This document shows positions 22,785-29,762 of a stretch of 39,254 nucleotides of DNA, piece by piece; the first letter of the stretch is position 1; each line of letters begins with the position of its first letter. The notes below the pieces were generated by a model. That model did not search any database and was not told the origin of the DNA. It saw nothing but the letters and a program-made list of their open reading frames with translations. A program made the translations under genes and the position numbers. This stretch comes from an uncultured Collinsella sp. (GTDB lineage Bacteria > Actinomycetota > Coriobacteriia > Coriobacteriales > Coriobacteriaceae). The stretch covers positions 1 through 39,254 of the forward strand of contig URUC01000006.1 of the NCBI GenBank assembly GCA_900550965.1, in the 5' to 3' direction.

Positions 22785-23540
22785 CTATTTTGTAGCTTTT
22801 GACAAGCCTCCGCTCGCCTTTTGGTATTCGTCCTTAAAGGCCTTGAACATGCCGCGCGTCTTGCCGAGCTGCTTGCCCAGTGCGCGGCTGCCCTTGTCCA
22901 CGGCAACCGATCCCTTATCGTCGAGTACCTTGGCGCCCTTTTTGACCTTATCGCCCACCACGACGCTGGCCTCGGCGGCCTTGGCAGCCGCACCGCCCGA
23001 ATACCCGAGCGACTTGACCTCGTCCGAGACGACCATCGCGCCGTTCTCGTAGCCGCGCAGCATCGTCGGTGGCACCTGCGTGTCGCCCACCAGCACGCTC
23101 GAAGCGGCACCGGCGGTCACATAGAATGCCTGCACGACACCCGAGCGTGGCTTGAACTCAACGTCCGAGCAGTAGCCCACGACATCGCCCGATTCCGTGC
23201 GCACGTCCATACCGACCCAGATGATGCAATCGTCCAGGTTGATGTCGAGGCGCTTGGCGGCGGCGGCATCGTACGTGTCCTTAACGTCATCGACCGCAAT
23301 GGCGCCCTCGTAGACACCAATGGCGTCGAGCGCTACGAATCGATCGGGACGCTCGATCATGCCCGCGATATCGGACTGGCGGACCATAAAGCCGACCACG
23401 CGCGTACCGCCCGGGGTAAAGACCGGAAAGTGAATCTTTCCGAGCTTTTTAGGGCTGCGCGGCGTGCCGTCCTTTTTGGTGCGCTTGTCCTCGGTAGGCT
23501 TGCGATAGATCTTGGCGCCGACAAAATCCCCGGCGCGCAT
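22785..23540 (-). CDS. PRC-barrel domain protein
   Basis: A 251-residue soluble protein. Two PRC-barrel-like segments are visible: about 1-90, with KLGKIHFPVFTPGGTRVVGFMV, and about 100-160, with IIWVGMDVRTESGDVVGYCSDVEF. A basic, Ala/Lys-rich C-terminal tail (about 185-251) follows. PRC barrels bind RNA, proteins or lipids in many settings, so no precise role can be given. Its ATG overlaps the stop of the upstream YtxH-like gene (ATAATG), implying translational coupling with that gene. No signal peptide or membrane segment is seen. Confidence 0.75.
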   Translation of the reverse strand: MRAGDFVGAKIYRKPTEDKRTKKDGTPRSPKKLGKIHFPVFTPGGTRVVGFMVRQSDIAGMIERPDRFVALDAIGVYEGAIAVDDVKDTYDAAAAKRLDINLDDCIIWVGMDVRTESGDVVGYCSDVEFKPRSGVVQAFYVTAGAASSVLVGDTQVPPTMLRGYENGAMVVSDEVKSLGYSGGAAAKAAEASVVVGDKVKKGAKVLDDKGSVAVDKGSRALGKQLGKTRGMFKAFKDEYQKASGGLSKATK

Positions 23541-23929
23541 TATGCCTCGGTCGAGGGCTCCGCAGCCTCGGCATCAGCCTCGACGGCGTTCTCGACCATG
23601 ACGTCGGCGGCAGGCGTCACGTTGCCACCCGAAATGGCGTCGTTGAGCTGCTCGCGCAGCTGGTCCATGCGCTCGCGGGCCAGGTCGACCTTGGCGCGCA
23701 GGTCGTCGGTCTTGGCGTCGACCATCGGGCCAAAGTCATTCACCGCAGCACGGGCCTCCTCGGCGCTGTGCTCGTAGGTGTCGCGCATATTGTCCCAGGC
23801 GTCGTTGGCGATATCGGCAGCCATGGCGCGGGTCTCGGCGCCCGAGCGCGGGGCCAGAGCAACACCGATAATAGCGCCGGCAGCGGCACCAAAAAGTGCG
23901 CCGGAGACAAAGCTGAAAGTCTTACCCAT
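23540..23929 (-). CDS. YtxH-like membrane-associated protein
   Basis: A 129-residue protein. A glycine/alanine-rich hydrophobic segment (FVSGALFGAAAGAIIGVALAP, about 5-25) is followed by RSGAETR and an amphipathic, charged helix with coiled-coil character (about 30-105), then an acidic tail. This is the layout of YtxH/gas-vesicle-like stress proteins, whose function is not firmly known. Start chosen at 23927-23929 (MGKTFSF); an ATG two codons upstream is equally possible, both behind AGGAGAGGA. It overlaps the PRC gene by 1 nt. A TATAAT upstream suggests its own promoter. Confidence 0.8.
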   Translation of the reverse strand: MGKTFSFVSGALFGAAAGAIIGVALAPRSGAETRAMAADIANDAWDNMRDTYEHSAEEARAAVNDFGPMVDAKTDDLRAKVDLARERMDQLREQLNDAISGGNVTPAADVMVENAVEADAEAAEPSTEA

Positions 23930-23980
23930 GATCATTCCTCTCCTGCGGGCACGTCGGTGCCCACCGTTTGAATGCTGTCC

Positions 23981-23986
23981 ATTATA
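23981..23986 (-). promoter_or_regulatory. candidate -10 box for the YtxH/PRC genes
   Basis: A perfect TATAAT on the minus strand 52 nt before the YtxH start codon, in the only sizeable gap of the cluster. No good -35 is visible at 16-18 nt. Confidence 0.45.
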
Positions 23987-24057
23987 CCCGCAGCGCATCA
24001 CTTGCCGCTCTGCTCACGGCAAAGGCGCAGGTACGTGATGGTGATAAACGCGTAGGC

Positions 24058-24891
24058 CTACTCCTGAGGCATAGCCGGCATGGCCACCGTGGCACCCGGG
24101 TCCTCGCCGGCGCCGTCCACGAGTGGCAGGCCGCCCTCATGCGCAGGTCCTGCCGGAACCGTCGCCGCACCGCCAAAGACAGCAGCGGAGGCCTCGTGGT
24201 TCTCGACAACCGCGCCCTCGGTATCAATCGCCACCTGGGGCTCGTCGTCAAAGTTGGGGACGCCCTGGGGCTCGGTGGGAACGGGCTCGGCGGTCGCATC
24301 AGCAACGGGCTCGGCGTCGACCGGCACATCGCCCTCGTCAGCGCCCTCGTCCTCGGCAGCATCTTCGCCGTTCGCAGCGGCGACGGCCTCGTGAGGATCC
24401 TTGCCCTCGGCCTCGGCGCGCATGCCCAGCACCAGGTTGCGCAGGCCCGCGACCGTGCCTTCCACGTCGGGGGCAGGCTGGTCGGCGTGCAGGTACGCCC
24501 AGTCCATCATAAAGGTGGCCGACGACAGCGCACCGATGGCCAGTGCGTCGTCGGGGCACGAAAGCTCGACCTCAAAGACACGCTCGTCATGCTCGCTTAC
24601 GCGCGTGCGGCCGCACGAGATGCTACCGGCAAGACCGGTCTCGTTCATGAGCTCGACCGTCACGTGCTCCAGCAGGTGGCAGAGCTCGGTCTGACCCATG
24701 CAGTCCTGGAACTCGCGGCCGGAATCGCCCAGGCACAGGTGCTTGGCAATCGCCGGCACCAGGTAGTACACGCGCGCCGTGGCCTCGATATCCTCCGAGG
24801 TCATGAGCGGCATGCCGGGGTTCACCAGCACGTGCGCGCAGATCTTGTCCTCGCTGACGGTGACCTTAAGGATGTTGAACAGGCCTGCCAT
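24058..24891 (-). CDS. free-standing cyanophycin-synthetase N-domain-like protein with acidic tail
   Basis: A 277-residue protein. Residues about 40-145 carry LVPAIAKHLC, ELCHLLEHVTVELMNETGLAG, GRTR and FEVELSCPDDALAIGALSSA. This matches in order the N-terminal domain of cyanophycin synthetase (LPsLxxHxC, GHxxEHVALELQxLAG, GRTR, YxVxxxYxD). The catalytic ATP-grasp and Mur-ligase domains are absent. The C-terminal half (about 160-277) is acidic, rich in Ala, Glu and Pro, and likely disordered. GGGGAG precedes the ATG. It lies 24 nt downstream of the CNNM/CorC gene. In CphA this domain binds the polymer, so a ligand-binding or adaptor role is possible. The match is from remembered motifs. Confidence 0.72.
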   Translation of the reverse strand: MAGLFNILKVTVSEDKICAHVLVNPGMPLMTSEDIEATARVYYLVPAIAKHLCLGDSGREFQDCMGQTELCHLLEHVTVELMNETGLAGSISCGRTRVSEHDERVFEVELSCPDDALAIGALSSATFMMDWAYLHADQPAPDVEGTVAGLRNLVLGMRAEAEGKDPHEAVAAANGEDAAEDEGADEGDVPVDAEPVADATAEPVPTEPQGVPNFDDEPQVAIDTEGAVVENHEASAAVFGGAATVPAGPAHEGGLPLVDGAGEDPGATVAMPAMPQE

Positions 24892-24915
24892 AACTCTCCC
24901 CTACTCTTCCTTGTC

Positions 24916-26289
24916 CTACTCGTCGCCGTCGTGCGGATTCGCGGAACCCGCACCCGACGTCGTCGGCTCGTCTACCGAAGACTCGGAATCCTTCTTATCG
25001 GTTTCGGCCGGAGCGATCACGCGAATGAGCGAGATGCGCTGGCCACGCATCGACTGCACTTTAAACTTGTACCCCGCGACCTCAAACACCTCTCCGATGT
25101 CGGGCACCGAGTCGCAAAGCTCCAAAATCCAGCCGGCGATGGTCTCATAATCATCGCTTTCCTCAAGCGGCCAACCAAGCTCAATCGCGTCATCGCACGA
25201 AAAACGCCCATCAACGAGCCACTCGCGGCGCGAAAGGCGCGTGAGGTACTTGTTGTCGGGGTCGAACTCGTCCTCGATCTCGCCCACGATCTCCTCGACG
25301 ATGTCCTCGATGGTGATGATGCCGGCCGTGCCGCCGTACTCATCCACGACGACCACGATCTGGTCGTGCGAGGTCTGCATCTCGGACAGCAGCGGCAGGA
25401 TGTCCTTGGTGTCGGGCACAAAGGTGGCGTCGCGCAAAAAGCCGGCGATGGGCTGGTCGCCCTTGCCGTCGAGCGCGGGCTGGATCAGGTCCTTGATGTG
25501 CGCGATGCCCGCGACGTTGTCGGGGTCCTCGTGATAGACGGGGATGCGGCTGAAGCCGGTCTGGCGCATGGTGGATAGCACGCTGGCGACCGTCTCGTCG
25601 TCCTCGCACATGGTGGTGTCCACGCGCGGCACCATGACCTCGCGGGCAACGGTGTCGCCCAGGTCAAAGATCTCGTGGATCATGCGCTTTTCCTCGTCGA
25701 GCAGGTCGTCCTGCTCCGAGACCATGTACTTGATCTCTTCTTCCGAGACGTTCTGACGGTCGTCGGCACTCTTGATACGCAAGATGCGGGCCAGGCCATC
25801 GGAGCAAGCGCCAGTCAGCCACACGAGCGGACGGGCGATCTTCTGGAACACGGAAAGCGGGCCCACGACCTGCTTGGACACGCCCTCGGCATTGGCCAGG
25901 CCGATGCGCTTGGGGACGAGCTCGCCGATCACGATGGACACGAAGGCGACCGCGACGGTGATGATGACCGGCGCCAGGCCGCGCGCGATGGCGGAGAGCG
26001 GCGCGATGCCAAAGCTCATGAGCCACGTGGCAAGCGGGTCGGACAGGCTCGTCGAGGCGACGGCGGACGAGGCGAAGCCCACGAGCGTGATGGCGACCTG
26101 GATGGTGGCGAGCAGCTGGTCGGAGTCGGCGGCCAGCTTAATGGCACGCTCGGCGCGCTTGTCGCCTTCCTCGGCCTCATGCTCCAGCACGGCGCGCTTG
26201 GCCGTGGTGAGCGCCATCTCGGACATAGAGAAGTAGCCGTTGATGAGGGTCAAAACGAGGGTGGTGATAAGGGAGATGGTTATGTCCAT
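24916..26289 (-). CDS. CNNM/CorC (HlyC) family membrane protein with CBS pair
   Basis: 457 residues. An N-terminal CNNM (DUF21) domain of about four membrane segments (1-165, with ITLVGFASSAVAS and GELVPKRIGL) precedes a CBS pair (about 200-330, with MVPR and VYHEDPDNVAGIAHIKDL), VVVVDEYGGTAGIITIEDIVEEIVGEI, and a CorC_HlyC domain (about 345-430). The tail is polar. Family members are linked to Mg2+ or Na+/Mg2+ export and resistance. This is consistent with the Mg-type transporter pair in the same window, though not adjacent. The start at 26287-26289 has GGAGG about 13 nt upstream, a little far. It heads the envelope gene run. Confidence 0.92.
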   Translation of the reverse strand: MDITISLITTLVLTLINGYFSMSEMALTTAKRAVLEHEAEEGDKRAERAIKLAADSDQLLATIQVAITLVGFASSAVASTSLSDPLATWLMSFGIAPLSAIARGLAPVIITVAVAFVSIVIGELVPKRIGLANAEGVSKQVVGPLSVFQKIARPLVWLTGACSDGLARILRIKSADDRQNVSEEEIKYMVSEQDDLLDEEKRMIHEIFDLGDTVAREVMVPRVDTTMCEDDETVASVLSTMRQTGFSRIPVYHEDPDNVAGIAHIKDLIQPALDGKGDQPIAGFLRDATFVPDTKDILPLLSEMQTSHDQIVVVVDEYGGTAGIITIEDIVEEIVGEIEDEFDPDNKYLTRLSRREWLVDGRFSCDDAIELGWPLEESDDYETIAGWILELCDSVPDIGEVFEVAGYKFKVQSMRGQRISLIRVIAPAETDKKDSESSVDEPTTSGAGSANPHDGDE

Positions 26290-26399
26290 CGGGAGTTTCT
26301 CGAACCTCCAAGATTCGGGACGTCAGGTCAAAACGTTGATGACGGATACGGCAATTGCACCGGCGCCCAAACGAGGACGCGGGCGCGCAGGCGCGGTCG

Positions 26400-27083
26400 C
26401 TAGATTACGAAGAGAATCACCGCCATGAACTGGAAGATGCTGCCGGCGAGCACCCACAAGTGGAAAACACTGTGCAGATAGCGCACGTTTTTGGCGATAT
26501 AGAACGGCACGCCCACGGTGTAGCACACGCCGCCGACGGCGAGCAGGGCAAGCGCCACGGGGTTCAGCAGCGCCACGAGTGCGGGCAGTTTAAAGACAAC
26601 GAGCCAGCCCATCAGCAGATAGACCAGGCCGCTTACCCAGTGCGGCTGGCGCTCACGCATAAAGCACTCGAGGGCAATGCCGATAATGGCGATGGCCCAT
26701 ACGGCGAAGAACAGCGCAGCGCCGCCGTCGTTTGCGAGCGTGATGAGGCAAAACGGCGTATAGCTGCCGGCTATGAGCAGGTAGATGCAGCTGTGGTCGA
26801 TGATGCGGAACACGCGCTTGGCGCGCGCGGGTTGAATCGCATGGTAGAGCGTGGAGGCTAGGTACTCGAGGATGATGCTGACGCCATAGACAATTGCCGC
26901 GGCCATGTGGGCCGGGCCACCGCCGCGCAGGGCAGCGAATACGATCAGGAGCACCAGGCCCGCGATACCCAGCAGACAGCCGACACCATGGGTGACGGAG
27001 TTCATGATCTCCTCGCCCACCGTGTAGTGCGGAACGGCCGCGGCCTTGGGTCGCGGCTTGGAACTGTCGCTCGAATCGGACAT
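26400..27083 (-). CDS. hemolysin III family membrane protein (YqfA/PAQR type)
   Basis: A seven-helix membrane protein of 228 residues. Metal-site motifs of the HlyIII/adiponectin-receptor superfamily are seen: NSVTHGVG, ASTLYHAIQP, IIDHSCIYLLIAGSYTPF and the C-terminal YLHSVFHLWVLAGS, which supply the usual His and Asp set. These proteins may be Zn-dependent hydrolases and affect membrane fluidity or cation homeostasis; the bacterial role is not settled. The ATG at 27081-27083 follows GGAGG at 11 nt; the TTG six codons earlier overlaps the SD and is rejected. An extended -10 lies at 27119-27124. It is divergent from the downstream hydrolase gene. Confidence 0.93.
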   Translation of the reverse strand: MSDSSDSSKPRPKAAAVPHYTVGEEIMNSVTHGVGCLLGIAGLVLLIVFAALRGGGPAHMAAAIVYGVSIILEYLASTLYHAIQPARAKRVFRIIDHSCIYLLIAGSYTPFCLITLANDGGAALFFAVWAIAIIGIALECFMRERQPHWVSGLVYLLMGWLVVFKLPALVALLNPVALALLAVGGVCYTVGVPFYIAKNVRYLHSVFHLWVLAGSIFQFMAVILFVI

Positions 27084-27118
27084 GTCGGTTACATCCTCCA
27101 ACGTAAAGAGTTCTCAAC

Positions 27119-27124
27119 ACTATA
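27119..27124 (-). promoter_or_regulatory. extended -10 promoter of the hemolysin III gene
   Basis: The minus strand reads TTGATATAGT, which is an extended -10 (TGA then TATAGT) about 36 nt before the start codon. The -35 is weak. Confidence 0.45.
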
Positions 27125-27190
27125 TCAAAGCGTCTGGGTGCGTGCGAAATTTGCACCATACGTGACCCTTTGTTTACCCATTCTTTGCCT

Positions 27191-27249
27191 GTTGACGCAT
27201 CAACGGCGAACGTCCATAATGCGCTTGCATTAAATGTTGATGCATTAAC
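27191..27249 (+). promoter_or_regulatory. promoter with two operator-like palindromes upstream of the alpha/beta hydrolase
   Basis: TTGACG (27192-27197), a 17-nt spacer and CATAAT (27215-27220) form a good sigma-70-type promoter. GTTGACGCATCAAC (27191-27204) overlaps the -35 and GTTGATGCATTAAC (27236-27249) lies just past the expected start. Each differs at one position from the perfect palindrome GTTGATGCATCAAC; their centres are 45 bp apart. Position suggests repression by an unidentified dimeric regulator. Confidence 0.7.
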
Positions 27250-27269
27250 ATCTTATAGGAGAATACCGC

Positions 27270-28235
27270 ATGGCTCAAAACGCACATTCCCATCGAAAGC
27301 TCAAGATAGCCGGCATCGTTGCACTGGTGGTTGTCATTGCGCTGCTCGGATTTGCCGGCAACTTTCTGTTTGACTTCGCGCTGAATCCCCGCGCGCCATA
27401 CACCATGAAGATGATGCAGGACGGCAAGGACGACAAAGAAAGTGAGCAGCCGGATGCCGAGGGAACCGAGGCGCGGGCATGGTTTAAAGAGAACCGCGAG
27501 AGCAGCAGCCTCACCGCAGATGACGGAACCGAACTTGCCGCTTGGTATTTTGCCGCCCCAGAGAGCACGCACAATTACGCTATCTGCCTACACGGATACA
27601 CCGATGAGCCCATCGGCATGGCCCGATACGTCAAACGATTCCACGACCGCGGCATGAACGTACTCGCACCCGCCGCCCGCGCCCACGAGCGCTCCGGCGG
27701 CGACTATATCGGCATGGGTTGGCCCGAGCGGCTCGATGTCGTTGCATGGATTGGGCGGATCGTTCAGGCTGACCCCGAGGCGCGCATCCTGGTCTTTGGC
27801 GAGTCGATGGGTGCGGCAACCGCCATGGACGTCGCGGGGGAATCTCTGCCCGCAAACGTGAAATGCATTATCGAGGACTGTGGTTATACGAGTGTTTGGG
27901 ACGAGTTTTCTCTGCAGCTCAAGGACGTGTTCGGGCTGCCCAGCTTTCCCTTGCTCGATGTAGCAAACTTGGTGTGCAACGTGCGCGCGGGCTACGACTT
28001 TCATAAGGCGAGCAGTGTGGAGCAACTCAAACACGCGACGGTTCCCATGCTGTTTATCCACGGCGACCAGGACACCTTTGTGCCGTACGACATGCTCGAC
28101 CAAAACTACGACGCGTGCGCCAGCAAGGTCAAGCAAAAGCTCACCATCCATGGCGCCACCCACGCCAAGAGTGCGCAAGTTAACCCCGAGCTCTACTGGA
28201 ACACGGTCGACGACTTCCTCGACGAGTATTTTTAG
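27270..28235 (+). CDS. membrane-anchored alpha/beta hydrolase
   Basis: A 321-residue hydrolase with one N-terminal membrane helix (about 12-36) and an extracellular alpha/beta-hydrolase domain. The oxyanion region is CLHGYTDEP. The nucleophile S179 lies in FGESMGA, the acid D268 in HGDQDTFVP and the His H298 in HGATHAKS. It resembles YfhR/FrsA-like or BAAT-like serine hydrolases common on the surface of Gram-positive gut bacteria; the substrate is unknown. AGGAGA precedes the ATG by 8 nt. A clear promoter with twin operators lies upstream and a strong bidirectional terminator downstream, so it is a single-gene unit. Confidence 0.9.
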   Translation: MAQNAHSHRKLKIAGIVALVVVIALLGFAGNFLFDFALNPRAPYTMKMMQDGKDDKESEQPDAEGTEARAWFKENRESSSLTADDGTELAAWYFAAPESTHNYAICLHGYTDEPIGMARYVKRFHDRGMNVLAPAARAHERSGGDYIGMGWPERLDVVAWIGRIVQADPEARILVFGESMGAATAMDVAGESLPANVKCIIEDCGYTSVWDEFSLQLKDVFGLPSFPLLDVANLVCNVRAGYDFHKASSVEQLKHATVPMLFIHGDQDTFVPYDMLDQNYDACASKVKQKLTIHGATHAKSAQVNPELYWNTVDDFLDEYF

Positions 28236-28280
28236 GCAAATAGTACGGTTTACTGGTCTATCTGACCCCTAGCACTTCCG

Positions 28281-28319
28281 AAAATCCGCCCGCGAGCGCT
28301 GTGCTCGCGGGCGGATTTT
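28281..28319. terminator. bidirectional Rho-independent terminator
   Basis: Arms AAAATCCGCCCGCGAGC and GCTCGCGGGCGGATTTT are perfectly complementary (17 bp) with a 5-nt loop, so A- and T-runs border both sides. It ends the hydrolase transcript (plus) and the DUF362 transcript (minus). Confidence 0.92.
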
Positions 28320-28366
28320 GCTTGAATTAAGCCACGAATGCGCTTGATATGTCCAATAACTAGGTG

Positions 28367-29572
28367 CTATTTGACCTCGATGAGCTCGTACTTGCTCGTG
28401 CCCAGGCCGATCTTCTCGGCATGCGCGATGCACGCGCGCCAGTCGGTGTCGGGATGCGTGATGCAGAAGGGATCCTTGGCCTGCTCGCCCTCCAGATGCT
28501 CGTGATTATGCTCCATCTTGGCCGCGCTGTCGGTAAGCTCGGTGTTAGGCAGCGGCTCGGATGCCAGGACGGCATCGGCACAGGCCTGATCGATGGCGAC
28601 CGGGTCGAAGCTCGCGAACATGCCGATATCGTTGACGATAGGCGTGTCGTTTTCGGGATGGCAGTCGCAGTTGGGGCTGATATCCATGGCAAGCGAGATG
28701 TGGAAGCTCGGGCGGCCGTCGACGACGGCTTTGGTGTACTCGGCGATCTTGTAGTTGAGTACGTCGGCCGCGGCATCATAGTCGGGCTTGATGCAGTCCT
28801 GGTTGCACGCCGCAATGCAGCGTCCGCAGCCCACGCAGCGATCGTGGTCGATGGCAGCCACGTGAACCGTGCGAGTGCTGCCGTTGGCAAGCTCGCGCTC
28901 ACGCGTACCGTCAAACGTGATGGCGCTGTGCGCGCATATCTTCTCGCAGGCACGGCAGCCAACGCAGTTGGTGGTATCGACGCTCGGCTTGCCAGCGGCG
29001 TGCTGCTCCATCTTGCCGGCACGGCTACCGCCGCCCATACCCAGGTTCTTCATGGCACCGCCAAAGCCGGCCTGCTCATGGCCCTTAAAGTGGGTGAGGC
29101 TAATCACGATGTCGGCATCCATGAGTGCCTGGCCGATCTTTGCCTCGCGCACGTACTCGCCGCCCTCGACCGGGACGAGCGCCTCGTCGGTGCCCTTGAG
29201 GCCGTCGGCGATGATGATCTGGCAGCCCGTGGCGTACGGGGTAAAGCCGTTCTGGTAGGCGGTGTCGATGTGCTCGAGCGCATTTTTGCGGCTACCCACA
29301 TAGAGCGTGTTGCAGTCGGTAAGGAAGGGCTTGCCGCCCAGCTCCTTCACGACGTCCGCGACGGCTCGGGCGTAGTTGGGGCGCAAAAAGCTCAGGTTGC
29401 CCAGCTCACCAAAGTGAATCTTGATGGCGACAAACTTGTTCTCAAAGTCGATCCGCTCGATACCAGCGCGGCGGATGAGGCGCTTGAGCTTTTCGAGCTG
29501 GCTCTCGCGAGCATGCGTGCGCAGGTTGGTGAAGTACACCTTTGCCGGTGCTGCGGGTGCGGTTGCGGTCAT
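28367..29572 (-). CDS. DUF362 protein with two [4Fe-4S] ferredoxin motifs
   Basis: A 401-residue cytoplasmic protein. A DUF362 domain (about 10-200, with KIHFGELGNLSFLRP and LTHFKGHEQAGFGGAMKNLGMG) is followed by two cluster motifs, C203-x2-C-x2-C-x3-C213 (CVGCRACEKIC) and C246-x2-C-x2-C-x3-C256 (CVGCGRCIAAC). A C-terminal DUF362 remainder follows. Such proteins are thought to act in electron transfer in anaerobes; the partner is unknown. GGGGA precedes the ATG. It is alone, with the bidirectional terminator at its 3' end and repeats upstream. Confidence 0.92.
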   Translation of the reverse strand: MTATAPAAPAKVYFTNLRTHARESQLEKLKRLIRRAGIERIDFENKFVAIKIHFGELGNLSFLRPNYARAVADVVKELGGKPFLTDCNTLYVGSRKNALEHIDTAYQNGFTPYATGCQIIIADGLKGTDEALVPVEGGEYVREAKIGQALMDADIVISLTHFKGHEQAGFGGAMKNLGMGGGSRAGKMEQHAAGKPSVDTTNCVGCRACEKICAHSAITFDGTRERELANGSTRTVHVAAIDHDRCVGCGRCIAACNQDCIKPDYDAAADVLNYKIAEYTKAVVDGRPSFHISLAMDISPNCDCHPENDTPIVNDIGMFASFDPVAIDQACADAVLASEPLPNTELTDSAAKMEHNHEHLEGEQAKDPFCITHPDTDWRACIAHAEKIGLGTSKYELIEVK

Positions 29573-29653
29573 AGATCTATCCCCTCGGTCTATATGGCGT
29601 TACAGACATAGAGGATGGTACCCGTTGAAGTGGGGTTGAAGTCAAGCACAGGC

Positions 29654-29762
29654 ACTCATTGGGGACAGACTTAAATGAGTGCTTGCCGCCCGGCCGGCGA
29701 GCCGGCGATCCGGCAAAGACTGTCCCCAACGACTAGTCGTTTAAGAACGTCCCCAATGACTA
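29654..29762. repeat. composite intergenic repeat, copy 2
   Basis: Three modules in order: ACTCATTGGGGACAGACTT to AATGAGT (29654-29680), a GCCGGCGAGCCGGC-containing GC-rich palindrome ending AAAGACTGTCCCC, and GTTTAAGAACGTCCCCAATG (to 29759). The last module runs into the stop codon of the FtsX-type permease gene. The last two modules recur in the same orientation at 33369-33447. Confidence 0.75.

Noticed and set aside
26384..27083. Pore-forming toxin function for the hemolysin III protein
   Set aside because: The sequence fits the PAQR/YqfA membrane family, for which toxin activity is not established.
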